64,000 bases of DNA, taken from NCBI GenBank assembly GCA_038087015.1, contig JASBNA010000058.1:186001-250000 (forward strand), written 5' to 3'. Below are positions 51,275 to 60,328 of the stretch, piece after piece. The stretch's first letter is position 1. The number at the start of each line of letters is the position of its first letter. The notes beneath the pieces were generated by a model. The model did not search any database. It was not told the origin of the DNA and saw only the letters and a program-made list of their open reading frames with translations. The stretch comes from Cerrena zonata (Eukaryota; Basidiomycota; Agaricomycetes; Polyporales; Cerrenaceae). The translations under genes and the position numbers were made by a program.

Positions 51275-51375
51275 AACGTCTATGTATTTTTTTATTCATA
51301 CTATATAAACAAGCTCTATTACTAATGTATAATATTATCAATTTGATGTCTTTACTTTACGGTATAAGAAATGTA

Positions 51376-51831
51376 TTAATGATCAAATCTTTTTGACATT
51401 TCAACACCAGCATTGGAATAACCACATTTTTCATAGAATCCAACATTATGAGGAGAGCAATCCAAAATAATTTTATAACAGCCCTTCTTTTCAGCCAAAT
51501 CCGATAACCCGTTAATCATGGCAAGACCCAATTTTTTACCTTGTTCTGATTTGGCAACTGCAATATCTTCAATGTGGCCAACTTTACCACAGCCATGGAT
51601 CAATTTTCTTTCAATAAGAAGCATCCCGGTGGTAACAACAACACCAGATTCATTTGTTATGACATGAGGTTGATACACTTCCGGTAATGAATCCCATTCT
51701 TTGAAAAGATCTTCAAATTGACCTTGTGAAATCTCCCCAACCGTGGTTAATACCTTGAGTGTGTCCAAGTAATTATTTGAATAATCGCCGGCAGCGACTT
51801 TTCTGAAGCTATATCCTTCTGGCAATTGCAT
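51376..51831 (-). CDS. GNA1: Glucosamine-6-phosphate N-acetyltransferase
   Basis: The ATG at 51831 (MQLPEGYSFRKVAAGDY) is used; upstream codons lack ATG. 151 residues of the GNAT fold. The acetyl-CoA pyrophosphate loop lies in VAKSEQGKKLGLAMINGL, preceded by VGHIEDIAV, and the C-terminal part is DCSPHNVGFYEKCGYSN. It makes GlcNAc-6-phosphate for chitin, N-glycans and GPI anchors. It converges on SMX2. Confidence 0.96.
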   Translation of the reverse strand: MQLPEGYSFRKVAAGDYSNNYLDTLKVLTTVGEISQGQFEDLFKEWDSLPEVYQPHVITNESGVVVTTGMLLIERKLIHGCGKVGHIEDIAVAKSEQGKKLGLAMINGLSDLAEKKGCYKIILDCSPHNVGFYEKCGYSNAGVEMSKRFDH

Positions 51832-53244
51832 TCTACTCTGACGGAAAAGACTTGAATAGCTTCTGTTCAAAACTGATGCTGTGCTATAAATATCTGTTTA
51901 TCCACAAATTGTCTATTTTGATTCGAAAGAACACACCCGTACATCATAGCTATGCGATCCGTACACCTGATGAAGACTTGGATGGGAAGAGTTTGCAGCT
52001 TCAGGTCCTTTTTTAAGTAATCAATGGAGTACTTTCAGCATGGTTTGGCAAAGCTATCTATCTTGGTGTTACCATTCGTGGAAAGAGGAAACAGCGGCTT
52101 TCGTTTGGGCCAAATTTGCGTTTGCTTTTGCGGAAGATTCGGTCTATGCATGTATAGATGCTGTTGGAGTATTCCGATGAGTTTGGTGCTGATGGATGAT
52201 TCACCGTCCGAAGCAGTCAATTTGCGCCTATTGTAGCTTATTATGAATGCAGCTTATGTATATCTAAGCACGGTGTTTCATACCGGCTTAGTCTATTGCA
52301 AGAACCCAACAACACTACGGCTATTGATGATAAAAAGGTGCCAAAAACGCAATTAGTATAGTTGTTAGGGTCAGACTTCAAGTACGCCAAACGAATTCGA
52401 GTAATAGCTAAAGGTTTGATAGACAAGAGCAAAGCCTTAACGTTGTTGTTCTTAAACTATCCAATAATCAATAGATCAGGTTTTTGTCTTTTGCAGTACT
52501 AACTTGAGCATTGTTATTCACCAACTCTACATATCTATCACATAATCACAATCATCGTATTAGATCCTTTGTTTGTATAAGTAGCTTACCTTATTTGAGT
52601 TGCTATTAGTAGAATACTAAATTACGCTAAAGAATTGGTGCTACAAATTCCATAACACGAAAGAGAACCTAATTAGTAAACTTTGTCAGTCTGTTTAAAT
52701 TTTCGGTTCAATTGAACTACAGCCTATCTACGTTTTAGCAATCCGTTGAACTGAATGCAAAAAAAACGGAATGGGCCCGGATGGGAACGCTTCTTTGTGG
52801 ATCCCTACTCCAGACTCCCCGAGAATTCCCCATGGTACTAAAACCTTAACTTGCAAGTGTGTACTGGCGTTAGGATAGTTTAATATGGTTAAGTAGTAAC
52901 GACGGATATGAAATTTAGAAATCGTCAGCAATTTCAGACCGAAACAGGCCTGGTTTCATATCCGAGGGTATCACCACCCAAATGAATGTTAAGGTTTAAC
53001 TACTTATCGAGCTAATTAAAAAAAATTTGAATATATTAAGAGAAAATAGATAAAAGGTATAATAACAATATATAAAAAGAATGAGAAATTATATAGTATT
53101 GGAAAAAGTCATTAAGCCAAGTTATGAGTTTTTTTTTTTTTTTTTTCTATTAAATAAGCTGCAAAGTGAAAGGAATCGTAATTCACTCTTGATGGAGTTT
53201 GTATTAAGTATATATATGAGTTTTTGGTATATTAAAATCTAAAT
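51832..53244. other. Long intergenic region between GNA1 and the sugar transporter
   Basis: 1.4 kb with no recognisable gene. It has a Rap1-like ACACCCGTACA (51933-51943) in the GNA1 promoter, a set of nested inverted repeats at 52841-53006, and a T tract at 53129-53146. The open frames of about 60-70 codons here have no features of real genes. Confidence 0.5.
52841..53006. repeat. Nested perfect inverted repeats
   Basis: Three pairs: AAACCTTAAC (52841-52850) with GTTAAGGTTT (52988-52997); TAAGTAGT (52890-52897) with ACTACTTA (52999-53006); CGGATATGAAA (52903-52913) with TTTCATATCCG (52954-52964). The inner pair is 11 bp with a 40-bp loop. Confidence 0.75.
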
Positions 53245-54936
53245 CTAGACAGTTTCTTCTCTTTGAGATTTTTCTAATGGACCACCAGTTTCAGCTGGGG
53301 TTTCAGTACCTTCAGCACCTGAACCCTCTTTACCGGAGGAGCTGGTGGAAGAAACGTTATCTTTAGTTTCAAAGTTTTCCTTTTCGAAATCATTATCGTA
53401 AAGACCTAATTGAGTACCTTGGTCTTCAATTTCTTGTAAGGATAATTTAGGTAAGGTAGCAGCAACTCTCCAAGCTTGACGTTTATCAGTGTAAGCTTTA
53501 GCGTAAATGATATCGATTTCTTCTAATGAACGACCAGCAGTTTCTGGGTAGAAGAAGAAAATGATTGGAACGAAACAGAAATTCATCAAGGCAAAGAAAA
53601 GGTAACAACCCCAATCAGCTTGATCCATGAATAATGGAGTGAACATAACAACGGCGAAATTACAAATCCAGTTAGTACAAGTGGAAACAGCAGAAGCAAC
53701 GGTTCTGGTTCTTAATGGGTTAATTTCTGGTGGGTAAATCCATGGTAATGGCAAGATGGTGAAAGCAAAGAAGACAATGAAAAGGAAAATACCAACGGCA
53801 GCACCTTTAGCATTTTGAGTGGTTGGGTTAATTAAACAAGCAAATGAAATAATGAAGGAACAACCTTGACCAATAGCACCAGCCAAGAATAAGTTTCTTC
53901 TACCAACAGAATCAACCAAAAAGAAAGCAGGAATAGTGGCTAAAGCATAAATGGTTGAAAAAACACCACCCATAATTAATGGTAATTTACCTTCCAAATG
54001 AATAGTGTTTTTGAATAACACAGTAGAATAGTAAATGGCAGCGTTACAACCGGTAAATTGTTGGAAGAATTGACCAGTTGAACCAACAATCATTCTTTGG
54101 AAATGTTGATTTTTACCACCAGATAATAAATCTTTGAAACCTAATTGAGCTCTGGAGAAACGGTTAACAGCATCTTGGATAACGGTAGCTTCAGCGTAAA
54201 CTTCATCAGAGTCAGTTGGTAAGTCATTTAAACAACCCAAAACTTCCAAAGCTTCAGGTTTTCTGTTATGAGCAACCAACCATCTTGGAGATTCTGGTAA
54301 ACCAGCCATACCAAAGAAGACAATTAAAGCAAAAAAGATTTGGAAAGCAACTGGGAATCTCCATTGAACAGAAGAGTTAACATAAGATAAACCAAAATCA
54401 ATCCAGTAAGCAACAAAGGTACCGACGGCAATGACAGAACCTTCCAAACAGACCAAACGACCTCTATTTTCAGCTCTGGACATTTCTGATTGCCAAACTG
54501 GAATAGTAGCGGTGTTTAAACCATTACCAACCCCAGTAATGACTCTACCAACAACGAATTGACCAGTACCCCAATGAGGACCGAAAGCAGCAGTCGAGAT
54601 AACGGTACCGAGGACAATGATAAGGGAACCAGCAACAACCAAAGGTTTTCTACCGAATTTATCACCTCTGAACAAGGCAAATAAAGCACCAAAGAAACAA
54701 CCAATTTCGTAACAAGAAGTGATTGCCCCTTGATTAATGGTACCATTATAATCACCAACAATTTCTTTATTAGCAGCTGAGAATTCTTTGATAAATTCTT
54801 CACCTTCAATAAGACCAGACATTAAACCTTGATCATAACCGAAAAGGGAAAAACCCATAACGGCGGTGAAGGTAACGAAAGCTTTCAATTTTCTACCTTT
54901 CAAACCATAGTTTGAAGTTCTAGTTAACCAAGCCAT
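53245..54936 (-). CDS. Sugar transporter of the major facilitator superfamily
   Basis: 563 residues with twelve predicted membrane segments. Sugar-porter signatures: GYDQGLMSGLI in helix 1, DKFGRKP, GRVITGVGNGLNTATIPVWQ, PESPRWL, QQFTGCNAAIYYS, VDSVGRRN and PETAGRSLEEID. The cytoplasmic tail is Glu/Ser/Thr-rich. GYDQG rather than GYDTG points to the branch with Stl1 and related Candida HGT proteins; the substrate (hexose, xylose, polyol) cannot be told. Codon use is strongly biased and I found no CTG in the part scanned, as for highly expressed genes. A paralogue starts beyond the right edge; see 63819. The promoter gap is 2.36 kb. Confidence 0.85.
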   Translation of the reverse strand: MAWLTRTSNYGLKGRKLKAFVTFTAVMGFSLFGYDQGLMSGLIEGEEFIKEFSAANKEIVGDYNGTINQGAITSCYEIGCFFGALFALFRGDKFGRKPLVVAGSLIIVLGTVISTAAFGPHWGTGQFVVGRVITGVGNGLNTATIPVWQSEMSRAENRGRLVCLEGSVIAVGTFVAYWIDFGLSYVNSSVQWRFPVAFQIFFALIVFFGMAGLPESPRWLVAHNRKPEALEVLGCLNDLPTDSDEVYAEATVIQDAVNRFSRAQLGFKDLLSGGKNQHFQRMIVGSTGQFFQQFTGCNAAIYYSTVLFKNTIHLEGKLPLIMGGVFSTIYALATIPAFFLVDSVGRRNLFLAGAIGQGCSFIISFACLINPTTQNAKGAAVGIFLFIVFFAFTILPLPWIYPPEINPLRTRTVASAVSTCTNWICNFAVVMFTPLFMDQADWGCYLFFALMNFCFVPIIFFFYPETAGRSLEEIDIIYAKAYTDKRQAWRVAATLPKLSLQEIEDQGTQLGLYDNDFEKENFETKDNVSSTSSSGKEGSGAEGTETPAETGGPLEKSQREETV

Positions 54937-56059
54937 ATTTTTCTTTGGGAACTAATACGTAAGACTAGAAAGATATTCAAGGAAAAAAAAAAGGACAAAA
55001 CTTCCCCAAATTGTCAAGGAAGGTGGGAATTGGCTATATTTATATCGAGAGGCAGTATACCAGGGATTGAAAGTGGTGGAGGTATAAACAGTAATACCAA
55101 AACGTATCTTACCAAAACAAAAAAAAAAAAAAAGAAAAAAAAAAAAAAAAGTACTACAACATCATACAAAAATAAAAAGAAAAATAAAAGAAGCAGTTAT
55201 GCATACCAGCAGTTACAAAAGGTATTAATAAGATATATGCTAATATTCATTGTATATTGTAAGCAGCGTAGCTATTTCACGTACTGGCGTACATATAAAA
55301 CAATTCATTTTTAGCACCAAAAAGAAAAAAAAAAATGAAAGGAAATGAAAAAAGAAAGATATTCGGAAGAGAATATAACGGAATATAGCGAAATGAAAAG
55401 CCCAGGTCAAAAAAAAAGTAAAAAGAACCCGTAATAAAATAAAAAAGAAAGTCTCTGGCTTCCTGTTATGATGTAATGGGACATTCTCTAGATGTCAAAC
55501 AAAATATCGACTGTCCCATCGCTCCATCCACGACTAAGTTTAACTTTAGGTAGACTAGCCAGGCCCCAATAGTTTGTACCATAAAATATGTAAATGCCGT
55601 ACTCTAGAATACGAACCAGGACCCAGAACAGCTTAATATGAGCTGACGTTTATTAACAAGTGGCAGCATCCAACGTAAACATTAGCCACTTGCAAGAAGC
55701 GTTGATGGTAGACTCCACTCTGGCCTGCCCTACTGGTAGCTCCGAGCTTGCTGGATGTCTTACCAGTAACTTCTATTTGCAGCTTTGACCCGAATAGCAA
55801 AAAACCACTCAAAAATATATGCGGCAGAACGGGCAAAAAGAAACGAGGGTCACCGGAAATGCTTTCTGTTCAGCGATGATGAGTTTTGACTCTTTAATGT
55901 ACAGGTATGTACAGGCTCGGGTGTTGTAACATTGCTTTGGAGCCCGCTTGGTCAGTTCTGCTAGTAGTAAGGTCATTTACTCATGAGCTTATTAGATTTA
56001 CATTGTAGGATGGTTTTTCCATCTGTCAAAGTATGTGGTGGCTAAAAAAATTCTTGGTG

Positions 56060-56090
<31 letters not shown>

Positions 56091-57297
56091 TGAATCTCTA
56101 CGAAGAGGTCGTGTGAACGGTTTCTTCCTTGCTCTACATTAATAATATTAATGACATTCCGTGCTTGACCCAACATCGTAAGATGCACAATCCGGCCAGG
56201 AAATAAAGCATGGTAGGTAAAGAAAAAGAAAAGGATTATCATATAGGATAGTAAATCTTTCTCTTCCAACATAACTCTGTTATAAAATAGATGACAAAGT
56301 TAAGCCTGTTAACAGTGCAATATTGTTTCAACCTAATTGACTAGAACATTGTTTGGAATTCATGCTCGTGTAGCTAACCCTTTTTTGTTTTTTGTTCTTC
56401 CTTTTTTTTTTTGTTTTTTTGTTTATCTGTTTGACTCTCTTTGCTTTGCTATTTTCATTTCCGACCAGGGTTTCACAAAGAACATCAAACAAATAAAGCC
56501 ATAATCCTTACCTTCCACCAGTATTATTACCAATACTACCATCTCTGACCACCCTTTACCACCACCACGATGGCTTCGTCTGGATCCTTAATCTGGGATT
56601 GACATGCTGATTTATCCGTGACAATCGATGCTCAGCTCTTGGCCCCCGATTGACAGAATACCGGTCGCATCGTGCATATAATTAATCCGGGCATCGACCA
56701 GAGTCTTTTTTAGGCCGCGACACGAAAAGGTCGGAAGTGAAACGCCCGTACACCGGCTGTTTATTCGAAGCTGCTAGTACCACCGGGCACCCCACATTTG
56801 CGGTGAATGCTTTTGGTATATCGAGTGTTTGGTATAACTATGCGTATTACCATGCGTATAATAGTATAGAATTAACCGAAGCTTCGAATTGTTTACTGGA
56901 ACATTGATCACAACGCTTGAGGGTACTGATTCTTTTGATATCTTGTATTGCTTCGTCTTTCTGGTATCGACAGGCATTTGTTATTCCCAGTCTTGTCTTT
57001 GTTATTCTCATAGCCTAAGTTGTAGTTGGTGGATTGGTGGATGGTACCTTTCCCGCTATTTGTTCGCTGCAGTTCTGTGCCCCTCTCTTTTACCCCTCGA
57101 TTCTGTCAAATTTCTCCCCCTTCCCCTCCTTTATTTTTTTAGCTTTTCCGATTGGAGTTAAAAAAAGAAGGTGTTTGCTAGTGACTTCTACGTAAGCTTA
57201 CAGCAGTGGCTGATTCATATAATATACTTTTTGTTTATACAACGTTAATCATACTTTTGATCATTAAAATTGGGGAAAATTCGTGACGCGTAAACCA
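54937..57297. other. 2.36-kb region upstream of the sugar transporter
   Basis: Between the kinase stop and the transporter ATG, both on the minus strand. It has A tracts near 55121-55150, an A-tract of about 25 at 56065-56090, T tracts at 56401-56420, and GC-richer islands at 55490-55800 and 56560-56800. A Mig1-like site lies at 56790 and an ACGCCCGTACACC Rap1-like variant near 56740-56752. No gene recognised. It may be a large, multi-input promoter or hold a non-coding RNA. Confidence 0.45.
56790..56799. promoter_or_regulatory. Mig1-like site upstream of the transporter
   Basis: CCCCACATTT reads AAATGTGGGG on the other strand, matching the Mig1 pattern of an A/T-rich flank followed by SYGGGG. 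Glucose repression of a sugar transporter would fit, but the site lies about 1.85 kb from the ATG. Confidence 0.3.
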
Positions 57298-59907
57298 TCA
57301 GATGGAATTCTTGATTAGACTCCGGTGAATCATATCTAAATCCCATCTTTTGGTGATATTGATTTCTAAACATCCAATTATAATATCGTAAAACCATTGG
57401 TATTCTTGAGAATTATATAAATTCCAACTATTGAATAGTTTTTTAATTTGTTCGTCTCTTTCTAAATTGGTATTCATTGACAGGAAACTTTGATTGTTAT
57501 CAGACAGGGTTTCCTTTTCTTCAACCATTTCATCATCTTTGAGTATCCACTCGATTAAACATGCTTTTTTCAATTCTTCCTTATCAAATTTCCCACTACT
57601 GATCATGGCTCTCAATCTAGGTTCGTATGGATGTTGAAATGGTAACCTACCAACAACCATCGTATAAAGTAACACTCCTAATGCCCAAATATCGGCTGAT
57701 GGTCCTAATGGGGGAGGATTCGGTGATAATAACTCGGGTGATGCATAAGGTAAGGATCCAATATGCAGGTGTGGCAAATTGGATTCAATCCCCTCTGATG
57801 GTAGAATATGATCTTTTGATTTAATTTCATGGAAATTTTCTAATGGAGATTTGAGTTTATTGAGCGATAAATTAACTGATTGCATTGATGGGCCATGGCT
57901 TCTCTGGAAATGGTTAATTCCGATTTTAGAATCATCAGTAAATAAGAATTTACTATTGATAGTATCTTCTCCTCTATATGGTTTACGTAATTCACTGGTT
58001 GATGATTTACTTCTCATCATTAATGTATCTTCGTCATTATCATTATAAATACTTTTCCTTGATGATTGTCGACTTAATCTTGTGGTATATACTCTTGACA
58101 TCCCAAAATCACATAATATCATTTTAATATTCTTAGGATCCTGATTATCGACTAAGACATTTTCTAATTTAATATCTCCGTGAACAGTACCCAATTCTTC
58201 GTGCAAATATATCAAGGCATCAATTATTTGTCCAATAAAGTTGATTATTTGTCTTATTCTCTTTTTCTGCTCATCAATCAGAAATTTAAGTGGTCCTTGG
58301 GGGTTAATGACTCCCATATTATAAACCCCCCAATTTGATACAACTTCAAATAATGTCCCGCCAAAAATTCGATCGGTTATACAAAATATGGTATCTTCAG
58401 TTTCTAAATATTGATATAACGGTAATATGTTATCATGTTGTAATCTTTTCCAAATCGCGATTTCTTTTCTGAAAACATTCAAAACATCAGGATTATGTTT
58501 GGACTTATGATGATGGTGGAATATCTCACTACCGGATCTTGTAGGCGATCTTGATGGTGACCTGATTGATGGTGATGAACACTGTTCTCTCCTTGATCTG
58601 ACAATTTTGATGGCTTTCACTGATTCATTTTCTCCATAACATTCTCGAATTATCCCCCATGCTCCAAAGCCAATGACTTTCCCTAATTCATATCCCATTA
58701 CTATTGCCCCCTTTTCGTCAACATTCATTTTAGGTTGTTTTGATTCATGAAGCTTTTTAAAGTCAACCAGAGATGACATTGCTAATAATCTACCTGCAAC
58801 CGTATTAGCACTTCCGACTCTTGATCTTCTTGGATTACTACCTATTGATGAACCATTACGTGAATTTCTAATTGAATTGTTTGAATTGTTTGAATTACCA
58901 GAACCAAAATAATTTTTAGCAAATAATGAAAATTGAGAATAATCAATTGAATCGGAATAAGATAAAACAATTTTTTTCCTTTGACTATAAGGCAATTCGT
59001 TAAAGTTAGATGGTAAACTGTTTAATATGGCTTCATAGTTGACATCTTCACTACCTACTTTTTTCTGTTTCTTATGCTTGCTATTTCCGTCATTTGTAAT
59101 TGTCGTTGTAGATTCGTTATTAACCTCATTATTCGTTGGATTTCTTAATTTTAGCATGTCACTTAATTTTGATACTGACATTTTACTATTTTGTAACGGG
59201 CTCCTCATGTTGATTGGTTGAGGAGCAACTTTGGAATGTAATTTATTCAAGTCTAGATAGGAAGATTCTCTCGTTGACGGGGTGTTCGAAGAGCTCGTTG
59301 TTGTACTTGGATTATCACCGCCATCTTTATTAAGATGGAAAGATAGATTTTGATCAGAAGCGTTACTGTTCCATTGGTAGATTACATCACTAAAGTCCAA
59401 TCCTGGGATATATTCATCTTCTAATCCAACCAACGAACAGCCATCGTCAATATAATCATTATGAGATCTCGAATATATCTTTGGGGGACCACCACCCAGA
59501 GGTTGGGTTAAAAAGCTACCTGAGTCCTGTCTCGATAACTTCGGTCTAATTTTCCCGTCATCAAACATTCGATGACCTGTTTCATCATCGAAATTGTTGA
59601 CTTCGGTTTCTGAATAAGTTCTTGTTAGCTTATAGTTTTTAGTAGGCAGTTTTTCCCGAATCTTATCATTTCTAAGACTTTCTTCTTGTTTATGCTTTTG
59701 TCTTCCTCCTTCTCGTTTTATTTCTTCTTCCTGTTGTTGTTCTTCCTCCGAGTTTTCTTTGAGTGGAGATGTGATTCCTGAATTCAATATCGTTGATTTA
59801 TGTACTTTGTCTTCATTGTATTCGCTAAATGAAGATAATTTGAACTTGGAGTCATCCAAAAGGTTGACTGTGGATACCTTTGGCTTTGATTTCAATGGAA
59901 TATCCAT
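57298..59907 (-). CDS. Serine/threonine protein kinase, possibly Nnk1-like
   Basis: 869 residues. The first 390 are disordered, Ser/Asn-rich, with a conserved-looking segment EAILNSLPSNFNELPYSQRK. The kinase domain starts near 404 (YELGKVIGFGAWGIIREC, Gly-rich loop), with the ATP Lys in VKAIKIVRS. The catalytic loop VHGDIKLENVLVD near 576 has HGD in place of the common HRD. DFG follows at about 600 (CDFGMSRVY), and an insert of about 110 residues precedes the APE-equivalent (ASPELL) and WALGVLLYTMVVG. All catalytic residues except the HRD arginine are present, so it should be active. The domain layout suggests the fungal Nnk1 group (nitrogen signalling), but I am not sure. Confidence 0.7.
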   Translation of the reverse strand: MDIPLKSKPKVSTVNLLDDSKFKLSSFSEYNEDKVHKSTILNSGITSPLKENSEEEQQQEEEIKREGGRQKHKQEESLRNDKIREKLPTKNYKLTRTYSETEVNNFDDETGHRMFDDGKIRPKLSRQDSGSFLTQPLGGGPPKIYSRSHNDYIDDGCSLVGLEDEYIPGLDFSDVIYQWNSNASDQNLSFHLNKDGGDNPSTTTSSSNTPSTRESSYLDLNKLHSKVAPQPINMRSPLQNSKMSVSKLSDMLKLRNPTNNEVNNESTTTITNDGNSKHKKQKKVGSEDVNYEAILNSLPSNFNELPYSQRKKIVLSYSDSIDYSQFSLFAKNYFGSGNSNNSNNSIRNSRNGSSIGSNPRRSRVGSANTVAGRLLAMSSLVDFKKLHESKQPKMNVDEKGAIVMGYELGKVIGFGAWGIIRECYGENESVKAIKIVRSRREQCSSPSIRSPSRSPTRSGSEIFHHHHKSKHNPDVLNVFRKEIAIWKRLQHDNILPLYQYLETEDTIFCITDRIFGGTLFEVVSNWGVYNMGVINPQGPLKFLIDEQKKRIRQIINFIGQIIDALIYLHEELGTVHGDIKLENVLVDNQDPKNIKMILCDFGMSRVYTTRLSRQSSRKSIYNDNDEDTLMMRSKSSTSELRKPYRGEDTINSKFLFTDDSKIGINHFQRSHGPSMQSVNLSLNKLKSPLENFHEIKSKDHILPSEGIESNLPHLHIGSLPYASPELLSPNPPPLGPSADIWALGVLLYTMVVGRLPFQHPYEPRLRAMISSGKFDKEELKKACLIEWILKDDEMVEEKETLSDNNQSFLSMNTNLERDEQIKKLFNSWNLYNSQEYQWFYDIIIGCLEINITKRWDLDMIHRSLIKNSI

Positions 59908-60328
59908 TGGAACTGGCTAAATTAGTGATGGCGCCGAGTCTCGGTGAAAATTACTACTCTTTGATAAACTCTTTCAAAAACTAAAATAATAATGGTTTCT
60001 TGCTATACTTGTCTTTCAATTTCAAAAGTGTCAAGTCATCCGATAATATACTCAACTAATTGTTCAGTGAAGTGAGATGTACGATATGAATGGTGAAGAA
60101 TTATTAGATTCCTTTTTCAAAGGAATTTAATTAAACGTGCTTTTATTATAACCATCAGACGATGACCAGACACCCGTACCACTGTCATTCAAAAAAAAAA
60201 AACTCCTTAAACAAAGGAAACTCGAGTCCCCCGCAAAAACTAACAATAAACTAATACTGCAATTTACATTTTGCAATTTTGCAATTTTGCAATTTATAAT
60301 ATATTTATCTAAGCTCTGAACTACGCTA
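59908..60328. other. Intergenic region between the kinase and STE11
   Basis: 421 bp holding ACACCCGTACC at 60170-60180 (Rap1-like) and three tandem TTTTGCAA units near 60269-60293, close to the STE11 stop. No gene seen. Confidence 0.5.

Noticed and set aside
55860..55990. Possible C/D snoRNA around ATGATGA near 55875
   Set aside because: No CTGA D box or terminal stem at a suitable distance.
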